From Pelomyxa schiedti (Eukaryota; Evosea; Pelobiontida; Pelomyxidae), in contig JAHLWZ010000912.1 in assembly GCA_020536535.1 (NCBI GenBank), positions 1 through 49,706 on the forward strand: DNA of 49,706 bases, given 5' to 3'. A program made the position numbers and the translations under genes. Numbering within the stretch: the stretch's first letter is position 1; each line of letters opens with the position of its first letter. Shown here piece after piece: positions 22,627 through 33,932 of this stretch. The notes beneath the pieces were generated by a model. It saw only the letters and a list, made by a program, of their open reading frames with translations, had not been told where the DNA came from and ran no database searches.

Positions 22627-22717
22627 GGAACGATCAGTTTTTTTGTGATGTCACGTAAAGTTGTACTCCCTTCCAACGGAAAAAATTTTTGAAAGGATAG
22701 TGGTTGGTGGGGTTTGA

Positions 22718-23724
22718 TTATCTGGAGGCCAAGGCGGCGAAGAGCCACTGGAATCCTTCAATAAGGCCATCACCGGATATGGCGCAGCATCCTTGTATGT
22801 ACCACAAGGGGTGTGAATGGCCGAATATCTTGTTGAGCTCGAGGCGCTGGGCAACTTCATACACACAAAGGGCGTGTGGCAAGTCCTGCTTGTTGGCTTG
22901 CGGTGATTGGAAGTTAGTTATGGGAGGGAGGGACCGTTATTGATATATATCATTAACAATTACTGAAAATGGTGCTTAGTTGAGGGAATATTTTAGACAT
23001 ACTAAAAATGAGGATTGGGACCCCACGGAGCAGTTCCTCGTGTGCCACCTGGTTGTTGTTATGAAATTGGGATAGGAGGCTAATTTATAATTTCTTACAG
23101 TTGCAAGATGATGTCTGCATTCTTCCATTCGGTCTTGGTCCTCAGAATCAACGACCCATATATAAGCGACTGTATTCTGGTAGTCTGTGCCGTTGATTGA
23201 GTGGGGATTTTGAATGACAATACACTACTTACAGTGCTTCCACAAGGCCCTTATTTTATCCTCTGTATCGTGATTACTTCAATGTTTGATTTTGAGGTTT
23301 GTTTTATTTTACATGCCTCCTCCCACATCCTTTAGGGTTTCAGTTTTGTTTTAAATTTGATGGATCATGTACCCATATGACCATGTTCCAATTCTTGTAT
23401 TTCACATACTCAACACCTTAAACATTCAATCCAACAAAAATGAAAGAAGGTGCAAACAAAAGCCAATTTGGGGTACAACAGAGGTATCTGGCTCAAGCTT
23501 AAGCCGGTAAGTGATAGTTGTTTTCCCTAGTTGATACTGAAGACGAAGAGGAACTGTGGTTTTTTACCTGCTGCATCGAGGCCATGCATTAGGATCCGAT
23601 TTTCAGCCTGGGAGGAAAATATCTTAGGTACCCAACTCAATGTCTTTGAAAGAAGGGATCCCCACAGGCTGGCATTCTCAGGCGGCGCTACAGAAGCGAT
23701 CTTTACCTTCTTCATAATTTCCAT
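22718..23724 (-). CDS. ARF/ARL-family small GTPase
   Basis: Eight exons join in exact phase to 207 residues: 23724-23568, 23526-23458, 23416-23373, 23329-23317, 23262-23233, 23184-23099, 23048-23003, 22896-22718. Motifs in order: P-loop GLDAAGKTT (split between exons 1 and 2), switch I TSVVPQIGF, switch II DVGGEDKIRALWKHYYQNT, WVVDSED, NKQDLPHAL and CCAISGDG. These GTPases recruit coats and effectors to membranes. Oddities: residue 2 is Glu, so the usual N-myristoylation Gly is absent, and the N-terminus is longer than usual by about 20 residues. The catalytic Gln of DVGGQ is Glu here; that codon spans the GC..AG splice join, so it should be confirmed. Exon 4 is only 13 bases. Confidence 0.92.
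23263..23316 (-). other. GC..AG intron after a 13-base microexon
   Basis: Exon 4 of the ARF gene (23329-23317) is 13 bases and encodes DVGG. The next intron begins GCATGT and ends ACAG. This is the only join that keeps both the DVGG and DKIRALW motifs in frame. Confidence 0.8.
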
Positions 23725-23749
23725 TGCTTGGCTTTATTCAAGTTAAATC

Positions 23750-25942
23750 TTATTTAAGCCAATAACTAATTGACTTGGATCCGAATGAAGTCTTAGAAAG
23801 CTTCTTTGACTCTCGGAGTGCAGTACGAAATATTTGCTTCCAATCACCTAATGGTCTAAAGCCGGTGGGCACGGACTTTTCTTAGAAATGAAACATACCC
23901 AATTTGAACGGAAATCATAGCCTTCTTGATTCGTGGATCCCAGTTTTCCCTTTGATACAACGCCTGCCATATCTGGTCGTCTGATGCTACACAGAACAGA
24001 GAACGGCATGCTTGTGATACTGAGCAAAGTGCTTCATAATCAAGAAATCCGATGATGGTGCTTTTTGTGGGGAAAAACAAGTGGGTTTTAAAGCATTTCT
24101 TTCTTTAACATACAGCAAAACGTCAATGGGGAATACACTGAAATTCCCTTGTTTCTTGTGAGAAAAAAGAAATGGAAACAAAATTACCTAGCGATACCAA
24201 AGAAGTGATCCGTCTACTAGTAAAAGACGGAGTGGGCAATCCAATATCTTCCTCAACGACACATGCACTGGCAAGCCATCCACATGCGATATTCTTTATT
24301 TTTTTGCTTGACAGAAATGTTATCACAGTCGGAGTATTACGATCACATCTGTCTCCAAGACCTGAAGAAAAGTCAGTGGAAGAGGAGGGGGAAACTGATA
24401 CCAAGTTGCCCTTGGTCATTCGAGCCCCATGCAAAAAGAATGTTGGTTTCTGTTAGTGCAAGGGAATGAGCACTTCCATATGCACCGCCTGCGGCAATTT
24501 GACTTATCCGTTCTGATTTCAATGACACTACGGCCCTAGGAAGATTGCAATTGATATTATCTCCAGTGCCAAGTTGCCCCCTCCTGTGCAAGACCTAAAA
24601 AAAATTACCTAGAAGGACACTGCATACTTATTTTCCCCAAAGGTAAACAATAATCCAGTGTCTGTTGTAACAAGAGAGTGTTTGTCACCACATGCGACCC
24701 GGGTTAGCCTCGTCCCATTGAAATAAGAGACTACTTGTGGAGTTGCATGAGAGCACTGGAAAGGTCAGTTCAGAAGGATTATTACAACGCAACCTCATCA
24801 CCATGCCCTAGTAGAGTGACTACATCATTTACAAAGTCAAAATGGTACCAAGTTGGCCCTGGATTCCAGATCCCCAACTGTAAAGTTGTCCAGTATCAGA
24901 GACTGCCAGGGAGTGCTTCCCCCCTGCTGCCACAAACGTAATTCGAACCCCAGGTTCGAAGATGCAACCTGTAAATTCAAATCTGTACTATTTCAGACTT
25001 TTCCAAACCAGGGATGTAGACCTTTCTTTACAATCACCAACACCAAGTTGACCCATCTCGTTTGAGCCAATAGCATGCAGTTCTCCATTTTTAAAAACAA
25101 CCAACGTGTGCAGTGCACCAGCAGATATTTGCACTGGTTCCTTGTCTAAATAAAAAGAGATTGGAATCAGTCTCCTCGTCAAATTTTACAATACATCGTA
25201 CCAGGATAAAAACGAGTGGGCTTCAGTACGGCAACCCGTACAACGTGAGAGGGATCAGTAGCACAAGGAGCATCAAGCCTCCATCTGCATATGCACCTAC
25301 AAGATGGAGACATAGCCCAAGTGTTTAATGCCCCACAAGAGACACTATTCAAAAAGAGTAAGTACTTACAGGGGGACAAGAAAAAAAAAAAAAAACCTGG
25401 TAGTTTCAGATGCGCCAAAGACAAGCCACTCCGGACCACCAATAGCATACAATCCACCCCAAGAGAACACTTGTCCATCAATCAGAGCACTCATGTGCCT
25501 AGTAAATTTTGTTCAGGATAGAGTGGAGCCACAAAGTAGCCACAACAAGCTTCTTCCTATTCCCCAATGTATATACACACACATATCTACCCCCAAAGCA
25601 CACAGACCAGACAGGTTGCCAAGTTCACACGTACCCGCCACCACAAGATATGCACGTGATTGCATGAGAGGGTCCCGAAACATCCTCGACAAGCACAGGC
25701 ACGCACGAGCACGTCCCTGGTGTCGCTCTTATGCCTGTCGTGGCTGAGTCTGTTGCTGTTGCCGTTGCTGGGGTAGCTGTGGATGTGGGGAGCGAGGTCC
25801 CAAGTTGGCCGTGGGAGCCGCACCCCCACGTGAACAACGACGAAGATGTAACGCCTGTTTGTTGTGCTCCGTCCCCAATACCCGCAGCAGGGGCTACTGC
25901 TGACAGCACAGAGGTTGGCAACCCTTGTTCGACGTGGGTCAT
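23750..25942 (-). CDS. RCC1-repeat (beta-propeller) protein with a C-terminal F-box
   Basis: Roughly ten exons run from an ATG at 25942 to a TAA at 23750. RCC1 blade motifs recur: LFTWGCGSHGQLGT, QVFSWGGLY, ELHAIGSNEMGQLGVGD, QLYSWGSGIQGQLGT, LLFTFGENK, RRGQLGTGDN and ILFAWGSNDQGQLG, each with an ISAG/AAGG...HSL partner strand. After the propeller comes an F-box-like segment: FPIDVLLYV, an intron, then GFLDYEALCSVSQACRSLF and a WQALYQREN tail. F-box proteins recruit substrates to SCF ubiquitin ligases, so the propeller may be the substrate binder (inference). In this class the F-box is more often N-terminal. The stop lies only 25 bases before the start of the ARF gene on the same strand. Exact middle exon ends were not all fixed. 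Confidence 0.82.
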
Positions 25943-26070
25943 TGAAAGGCAAAACAAAAACGGCAGTACGGTCTGTCACTGTTTCCTTTTTAGTAACTTA
26001 AAGAAAAAAAGCAGCTGGTTTTTCTTTTTCTTTTATTCATTTACTCTGGAATACGGAGGAGACAAACAGT

Positions 26071-28467
26071 TTAATGGCCGTGAGTTGGTGTGGTGGTAGC
26101 GGGCTTGCTGGACTTGAGGATGATTCTGCCGTCGACGACGAAGATTCCTTGGCCTTGCTCGTAGACCATGATCGGGTTGGCGTCAACCTCGGCAACTTCG
26201 TCGCTGAGGTCGGTGACGAGCTGGGAGATGCGGGATACGGCGACAGCGAGGGCCTCGACGTCGCGGGGCTTCTCGCCACGGGCGCCAGAGAGCATTGGGT
26301 AGCACTTGATCTCGGGGAGCATGACCCTGGCCTCCTCGACGGTGAAGGGCGCAACCCTGAAGGTGACGTCCTTGAGCACTTCCACGAAGATTCCTCCCAT
26401 TCCGAACATGACTGTGGGTCCGAATGTGGAGTCGTTGACAGAGCCCACAATGACCTCCTTGCCCCAGTCGGCCATGCTGCAGACTATGATGCCGTGAATG
26501 TCGGCGGCGGCGTTGTAGGCAAGGGCGTTCTCCCTGATCTTGTTGTACCAGAGGCGGGCTGTGGCGTCGTCACGGATGTTGACCTTCACACCGCCTGCAT
26601 CAGACTTGTGGATGATCTATAGGGGATAGGTAAGACATCTCATCGTTAGAGAGGAAGGAGCGGTACCTGTGGGGAGACGATCTTCATCACAACGGGGTAG
26701 CCAATTTCGTTGGCCTTGGCAACAGCATCATCCTCGGAGGTGGCGACCAAGAACTTGGGGACTGGCAAGTTGTAGGCAACGAAGACAGACTTAGACTCTG
26801 GCTCAGTGAGTAAATCACGGCCCTGAGCACGGGCACCAGCGATGATGGCCATGGCCTTAGCCTTTGAGGTCACGGTGTCGGGGAAGGGTGTGAAGGGGAC
26901 GTAAGGTCGAGCCTGGAATTGACCGTACTTGCGAAGAGCACCGAGGGCGCACATTGTGCTCTTGGGATCGGCGTAAACGGGGATGGCCTTGTCCATGAGG
27001 TAGTAGCTGGCATCGACACTGAGTTTGCCACCAACATAGCAGCAGACCATGGGCTTCTTGATGGGAGAGTTCTTGTAAGCACGCTCGATGGCCTCAGAAA
27101 TGGCCATGGGGGTTGTAACGGCGGTCTCGCAGTAGAGAACAGCAATACCGTGTACCCATGGGTGCTGAAGAGCAATGCCAATTGAATCTTCATATCCCTT
27201 AGCACCGGAACCACCAGTAATATCGACTGGGTTCTTAGGGGAGCCGAAGCTTGGCATGCATTTGTACAACAAATCCTAGGAACGTTAGGTGGAAAATGCT
27301 AGAGTGAGGGATCGAGACCTGGAGATCTTGGGGAGCAGACTTCAGAGGAATACCACAGAACTCTGCGGAATCTGTTGACAAGACACCAATACCACCACCA
27401 TTGGTAATAACCAACACGTTGTCACCAAGCATGGGTGGCTGCATAGAAAGAGCCTGGGAGGAAACCAAGAGTTCTTCAAGGTCCATAGCTCTGATTACTT
27501 TAGCCTAAGAAGAATGAGCACCACAGGTGTCAGAAATAATAACAAACCTGGTTGAATGCGGCATCGTAAATCTTAACGGCACCTGCAAGAGAGCCAGTGT
27601 GGGAGGCTGCGGCAGCTGCACCGTGGGCGGAAACACCGCTCTTAAGACCAATAATGGGCTTGGTGCATTGTCGACCAGCATCAATGAATGCGCGGCCGTT
27701 CTTAACACCTTCAACGTAGAGGGCGATGCATTGAGTGCTCGCGTCATGAGAGAGGTAGTTAATGGTATCAGCGAAGTCCACATCCGCCATGTTACCAAGG
27801 GAAACCATGCTGCTGCAGCCGAAGTGGCGCAGGAAAGTGGTACCATCCAAGGCAATGAGTAAAGCTCCACTCTGAGAGACCAAAGCTGTGCCACCACGGT
27901 ATGGCAAGTAGGGAGCAAAGCTGGCATTTGCGTTGCAGCTGTTCAGCAGGAGACCAACAATGTTGGGTCCAACGATTCTACCGCCAGAAGCGTGAGCAAT
28001 TCGAACCATCTCTTCCTCCTCAGCGTGGTTTCCTACCTCACTGAAACCAGATGTGATGACAACGTGACCCTTCACGCGCTTAGCAGCGGCTTCGCGGCAG
28101 CAGCCAACAACGAACTTGGCGGGAACTGTGTAGACAGCAAGGTCAATTTCTTCCAAGGGCACTTCACCAATGGTTCGGTACGCCTTGATACCATTGATCT
28201 AATTCACAGTTAAAAACCACTCAAAGCGTGATCAAACAGCAGAGTTCGAGATTGCATGTGGTGTGGCGGTGGCACCGAAAAAAACGAGGAGTCGACGAGT
28301 GGTCGATAGGAAAGTGTACGTACATCGGGTGCTGTAGGATTGATCGGGAAGAGTTTTCCGGTGTACTTGCTGTCAATCAAGTTTTGGACGACCAAGTTTC
28401 CGATGCTGTTGGGCTTGGACGAGGCACCAATAATCGCGATACTTGTTGGGTTGAAGATGCGGTCCAT
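26071..28467 (-). CDS. Acetyl-CoA synthetase (ADP-forming), single-chain alpha-beta
   Basis: The enzyme converts acetyl-CoA, ADP and phosphate to acetate, CoA and ATP, a main energy step in many anaerobic protists and archaea. Five exons in phase (28467-28324, 28198-27548, 27504-27319, 27275-26667, 26616-26071) give 711 residues. The order is the CoA-binding domain (IFNPTSIAIIGASSKPNSIG), two succinyl-CoA-ligase-like domains (GPNIVGLLLN; ASHTGSLAG with the phosphorylated His; FGSPKNPVDITGG), then the ATP-grasp beta domain (YPVVMKIVSPQ, IIHKSDAGGVKVN, VDANPIMVYEQG). Alpha comes before beta, as in Entamoeba and Giardia enzymes. No targeting sequence is seen, so a cytosolic place is likely. Its GC content is higher and more even than its neighbours', perhaps reflecting high expression. 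Confidence 0.95.
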
Positions 28468-28700
28468 GTGTTATGTGGCAAAAAAAAGTTGGTGCTGCTG
28501 CCGCTTACTTGGGAGATCTTGGGTTTTTTAGGTTTTATGTTATCAAAAAAGTAAAGTTTTAAAGCCGAGGAGAAAAAATTAAGATCGTGACGAAGCAACT
28601 GCAATTGCAGATATTTAGAGTAGAAATGCTAAATCTCTAAAGCAACATAATTGAATTCGTTCATTCAAATTAATTAATGGTCGTTCTGTCAGTGTCTGGC

Positions 28701-29237
28701 TCAGTGGCAAGTGTATCCAGTTGTGGAGTTGCCCTTGATTATTATGTCTGCGCCGCAGTATTCACTTACTGGTGTTCCTATTTCATCAAGTTAGCTAACC
28801 AAGTTGGGTGTTTCCTATTTAGCATACCAGTGTCACACAGTGCCTTGTTTGTGTTTGCTTCATAAGCATATATGGTATACCAGACCCAGTCTAAAAGCGT
28901 TATTAACAGTGGGGAAAAAAGAAATTGGCTTAAATTAGGGCGGTACCACATCCCAGAAGTCCCTCCTACGGTTAGCGGTAAGTTTTCAAGTTGATGTGAG
29001 AGGATAAAATGACCATATTACGCTCCAGTGCCATGTCGTTGTAAATGATCCCAGTGATTTCCATTCTCAACAGTATGGTTTTGTCACACATGTTGTACAC
29101 CTTTTTTTTTTTCCCTTAGCAACAGCACCCTCGTGGAAGCACAAAAAGAACGCGGATCGCACGTAGAAGTTTCCACCCCATGCTTCGGTCGCGACCACCA
29201 ACAACAGCACCGCAGCCAACACCGAAACAGCTTTCAT
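28701..29237 (-). CDS. Small secreted protein
   Basis: The start at 29237 gives a clean signal peptide (MKAVSVLAAVLLLVVATEAW), followed by GGNFY and a splice to VYNMCDKTILLRMEITG. The 3' end is a 50-base intron joining LCDTG to TPVSEYCGADIIIKGNSTTG, ending at a TGA at 28701. The mature protein would be about 100-130 residues with several cysteines and at least one N-glycosylation site (NSTT). The middle join around 28.95 kb is not fully resolved. No family is recognised. Confidence 0.55.
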
Positions 29238-29496
29238 TTTTTGTTTTTTTGTTTTTTTTTCGTGTTGTGATCTTTCCACAGAAATTTCGTTTCGCCGGCT
29301 GTTTCTCCTAACCTGTGCTTCACCTTTCTTGCATTTCTCCAGAAACACTCAGTGGGTGCTTTTACTTATGGTATACAACACTCCAGTGATTTGCTTGAGC
29401 CTCATGCATGTGGTCTTTACTGACAAACAACACTAGGAACAAAAGAATAGAAATAGAAAGCTAAAAAGAGCTGACAAGGCGAAAGAGGGCGAAGCG
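29238..29496. promoter_or_regulatory. Divergent promoter region, secreted protein and Sec20-like gene
   Basis: About 260 bases between opposing start codons. AT-rich with T-runs beside the minus-strand start; no named element. Confidence 0.3.
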
Positions 29497-30523
29497 ATGA
29501 ACGGGGTTAGCGACGTGGACCGTAGTTTGATCTCGGCCATTGAGGGACTGGAGACTGAGATGAAAGAGGCCATCCACGACCTCTCTGTTTGTTGTTGCGT
29601 TTCCTTACTCTCCCATCATTCATTACCACATACCTCATTGATGTTGTACTTTGTTTAACAAGGGAAAAAACGCAACCCAGGTGGCATTGCGGATTCCGTG
29701 CTAATTAATGGGAGAATAAAAGTTCTTCTCGAAAGGCTCAAAGGGCTTTGCCACGTATTGCCTCTGTAAATTAGTCTCTATTTTGAGCGTTTTCAGGACC
29801 TCAAAGTGGAAGCTTTGGAACAGGATTCGTTTCAACTGGAAGAACAAATCGCACAAATGGCGAAGGCACACTCTTCGATTTACCGCACGTAAATGAAACT
29901 ACACTCTCTGTTTAAGTACCTAGCAATTTTCACATCGAGGGGATTACTGATGTGAGGCCACCAAAATAGACTAGAACGTGAATGGCGCTCGGCCAACCTT
30001 AAATGCAAATCAAATGTGGAAAGCCAGTGCCCCAAGGACAGTGCTGTACTAATGACATTCAGTAACCTTAACTCCAACAATCTGCGAGAAGTCAATAGAA
30101 TTCAAACAACCAAAGATAAAACTGATGAACTGAGGTTGCTCTTGTCAGACCACAACAGTAATCTTATCTAAAATACAGGCGCACTAAAGACATGCTTGCC
30201 ACAGAGTTAGAGCGCAGCAATGCCGCTCTGGAAGTTATAGGTATGAATCCTCCTGGACAGCCACCAAAAAAATTCATTTCCAACAAGGAAGCTCTTCAAA
30301 CGTAGTAAGAAGGGCCCTACAACAGCACTCTGTTCTGAACACAGGAATACAAGAAGCACACACACTCACGAGGCATGCGTGGTGGAAAGCCTTCAAAGAA
30401 AAACTACAGCTCCGCTTTGCACTTGCCTTCTTCATTGCTGTTGTGATATACATCTTTTTGATGAGATTTCCACTGCCATCGTTCGTGCGGTTTTCTGGCG
30501 CAGGAAATGGCACAAAATTGTAA
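29497..30523 (+). CDS. Sec20/BNIP1-like SNARE
   Basis: Sec20 proteins are ER SNAREs for Golgi-to-ER transport. About five exons: a helical acidic N-terminus (SLISAIEGLETEMKEAIHDL), a coiled-coil stretch (VEALEQDSFQLEEQIAQMAK), a SNARE-like segment (RTKDMLATELERSNAALE, then ALQQHSVLNTGIQEAHTL), and a C-terminal membrane anchor ALAFFIAVVIYIFLMRFPLP near residue 250. The W-W before the basic KEKLQLR and the tail anchor fit the Sec20 layout. The exon 1-2 join has two candidate donors of the same phase. It converges with the PDE gene; the stop codons are about 70 bases apart. I am more sure that it is a tail-anchored SNARE-type protein than that it is Sec20. Confidence 0.65.
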
Positions 30524-30591
30524 ACTACATGCACCAGACAAAAGTAAAAGAAACACTTAATACATTATTGCCTATTGTTATACAACAATAA

Positions 30592-33535
30592 CTAGTTTTC
30601 CAACTGGGTGTTCCAGTTTTCGAAGTTCTGGAAGGCTTGCTCCTCGAGATGTTTGAGATCAGGAAAAACCTTTGAGATAGAGTGAATAAGTGGTATTACA
30701 ATAGCCGGTATGAAGGTGCTCTGTTAAAGTTTGTGACTATTCACTGTAACAACAAGAAATAAACCTGGATTTGTGCAGCACTGGCTTTGATCGCCTGGGA
30801 ACATATTTTGTGCGTACACTCGTCTTCTTCTTGGGCGTGGAACTCCTCCATCTGCCGAAGACTCCACATCTCACATTCGTTCCACTCTCTGAAGGAATCA
30901 GAGAGGTCGGCAGCTTTGACCAATATCTGAAGTATAAGCAATTTAATCTTTCCGTCAATTGGTCTGCTCAGCGGTTCCTCACTTTGTGTACTCCATGAAT
31001 TAAAAGTCTTTAGGAATGCAACGTGCCTGTTGTAATATTAGTTGAATGGAAATTTGACACTGCTGTTACTTTGCCATATCAGTTGCCAGCACCAAGCTTG
31101 TGCATAGCGAATGCAATTCTAACTGTTGAGATCTCGGCATAGAGCTCAGTGCCATACAGTCTGGATCGGACCACAAAAGTTCGAAGGCTCTGTGAATGTG
31201 AAACCGCTCCAATGCGGATTCCCCATGTTGAATAAAAATTTTGTGCTGAGTCGAGGCAAGGAAACTGTTATTTCTGCCTGGGTGCCCGTAGTCGTGTATC
31301 AGGGCTGTCAAGAGACATGCAAACAATTCCATTGGTGTGATGAGAGATCGAAGTGTTGCTGAAGCTTGTCTCACTTTGTCGATTAAATAAAATAAGCTGT
31401 GCGTCACAGCAGCGGCATGCATTTTATTGTGATAAGGATTCCCTGAACTGTCGGGATTCTCAAATTGGTGAAAGCAGTAGCACTTATCGAGTCGACTGAC
31501 AAACTCAAGTAGTTTGTTTAGGTCTATAGGCAGATAGTCCAAATTCCAATGCTTAATGACCGCAATAGTAAGCATGGGAAGTAAACCAATGGAGTTTTCC
31601 CCTGAACCATTGTTTTTAGACTTCGTCTGGAGGACTTATTAGATGTGTACAACAATGTAGCCATACCTCAACTTCAAGTACATTGAACCGCCAAGAAGTA
31701 ATGTCAATGTCAATGCTGGGGGAATTTGCAGTCAAAACCTGGCTCCAGTGTTCACTGGGAGTTTTCTTGTTTTTACATTCCCCTGCACTCTGCTCCTTGA
31801 GATCGATTCCAGCTAAATGAAGCAATTGAATTTGTGAGTGACTAAAGTTTTCCCAGTTCCCTGCAATTGCAGATCGGTGTTGTTTGGTTTCATTACTTTT
31901 TTTAATTGACGAAACCAGCTGTGGCGAATTAGTAAATTCCAGAAAAAGAAATGCATAGACCTCTGTAATCTTATCACCGCCAGAATTACACTGGACACAC
32001 TCTCTGGAGGAGTTAAAGACTCGCATTTCAACATGGGAGTCGTCTATCTTGTTACCAATTCGGAACAGTTTGAGTTGGAATGCCGCGTAGACTGCAACAA
32101 ACTAGTCCAAATAAGAAAAGTAAGTAAATAATAGACAAACCATTGCAGATATGACTACAACACAGCCAAGCAAAATGGAAACAAGTAAGACCATTGTCTT
32201 TGCTTTACGTTGTTCATGCAGTGCAGATTGCTGGTCAACAACTACTAGGACTATCCACTTTGCTCGCTCCACCCAATTCCATGATATCAACCGTACAGAA
32301 GTTCCATTGAAAGAAACCTTGCCTTGTCCAGAAGAAATAGCGCAATACGTCATATTTCCAGCACAGATGAGGGATGCAAGTTCAATGTAATCTGGGTTTT
32401 GAAAAAAATTCCATCTCTTCTGGTTGTAGTTCATTGTATCCTGACACTCTTTCGTATAATTGAAATTATCATATTCTGGAGCCCAGTCTTTAGCACCAAT
32501 GGAAGGAATTTCCAGCAACGTTCCATCCTGAGACGCGATCACAACATAGGCACTGAAAGGAAGAGAGGTGCTCAAATCTTCAGCATATGTAAGGAACTGT
32601 GCTGTGGAGATATCAAAGCCCGCTACACCCAAGTATGCATCGGTTTCAATGTCGTATACTGGGGCGGAAGCGGTCACCATCCACACTCCTGTCAGTCTGT
32701 CACGATAGGGATCGGTCCAGACTTGCAATCGGAAGGGATTGTGGATTGGATTCAATTGCAAAGGGCGGGTGTTATTTGGAAGGTAGAGATATGTTCTGAA
32801 TAGTGGTTGGAAGGGGTATAGGAACAGGTATGCGTTAATTTTTGAAAAGACATCCAGTACTGTGCCGTTCCATGCTTGCATGATTCCTTTGAGGATGCAG
32901 CCAAGTCCTCCCGTCCTTATAAATAGTTTTTCAATAATTGCATCATAGGTGGGTGAGGTGCTGTTGTTGTATCTGGAGAAAAATAAGAGGTAGGAAAATG
33001 GAAGGTACAGAAAGCCTACAGATTAGCTTCGTAGAGTACTGCCGATGGGCCACCAAAGTCTGTCCATGTAGCAAACACTGAAACGTTAGGGTGCGACGGA
33101 TAGGACCGCACAGATGGACCGTAACAAGACATTTCCGATGCAGTAGGTATTCTTGGCGTTGCCATTGCGGACGCAAAGGCTATCTCGAAAGAGTCCAGTG
33201 CCACTCCAATTCCATAAAGTTGAGCGTCAAGATGAGCACTGGCATCAATCGTAATACGGACAATAGCATCAGAAGATGCCTTCACAAGAGTGTTGTACCT
33301 TTTTTTGGAAAAAAAAAAAGACACAGTCAGCAAGAGGGCCAAAAAGGTGATGTTATGGGAGAAGAAGAACTTGCATGCTTTGGCTGGTTGTAACAACAAT
33401 GGAAATGAGCGCAACGATAATAACGGTCGAGACGGCACACATGAGCCCAATCACAAAGTCCACCATGCAAGCACGTGTGCGTTCCGACCTGAACAGTGCA
33501 TCAACATCGCTGGTCTCGTCATCCTTGTGTGGCAT
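30592..33535 (-). CDS. Transmembrane receptor: extracellular Cache domain fused to a class I cyclic-nucleotide phosphodiesterase
   Basis: About seven exons, including 33535-33375, 33298-33020, 32972-32141, 32101-31654 and 31601-31070, give roughly 900 residues. Order: short cytosolic N-terminus; transmembrane helix 1 (MCAVSTVIIVALISIVV); an extracellular region of about 360 residues with a dCache-like core (TGVWMVTASAPVYD, YLGVAGFDIS); transmembrane helix 2 (VLLVSILLGCVVVISAM); a linker of about 140 residues; then the PDE catalytic domain. PDE motifs: NPYHNKMHAAAVTHS, ALIHDYGHPGRNNSFLAST, VLATDMA and LVKAADLSDSF. The metal-binding His/Asp residues are kept. The first intron is GC..AG. It probably senses an outside small molecule and degrades cAMP or cGMP inside; ligand and nucleotide choice are not visible. 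Confidence 0.9.
33299..33374 (-). other. GC..AG intron in the Cache-PDE gene
   Basis: The exon ends at AGCAT and the intron starts GCAAGT, the ideal GC-donor consensus, ending in AG at 33299-33300. The nearby GT four bases further on gives the wrong phase. Using the GC donor joins QSM to YNTLVKASSD. Confidence 0.75.
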
Positions 33536-33932
33536 AGTTCTTCTTGTGAGATCTCCGCCTCTTTCTTCGTTTGTTGTGACTGACGGCAGCCAGCCGCGGC
33601 GAAACTTTCCTGCTTTTTTATTTGTGTATGTCACGCACTTCAATTCCTAGTGTTTGACTACGCCTAAATACGCATCGGCTTGTTGATGCCCTTCTTTATT
33701 TGTGCATGTCACTTTTATCTACCGAACTTGACTTCTTCTGTGGTTGAACAGCCCCGGCCGATCTTGAACAGAAAAGAGAAGGTTTGGCGTACTAGGGGCG
33801 AGATCCCTCAATACCCAGAATACGCTATTCTATTCTCCCCAATCACCATCACAGCACGCCTCAGTGTTTTAAATCTCCAGTATACCGAAGAACCGGTGCC
33901 GGTACCGAGAGGACCCAGATTTAGCCCTTTGA
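33536..33932. promoter_or_regulatory. Divergent promoter region, Cache-PDE and S13 peptidase
   Basis: Starts face away across 397 bases. A 110-codon plus frame covers 33680-34024 and its 33740-33920 part looks moderately coding, but it overlaps the signal-peptide exon in another frame and has no splice partner; I treat it as noncoding. Confidence 0.3.

Noticed and set aside
26037-28554. Plus-strand frames of 110-182 codons across the acetyl-CoA synthetase gene
   Set aside because: They are antisense shadows caused by the strong codon bias of the minus-strand gene; no family match.
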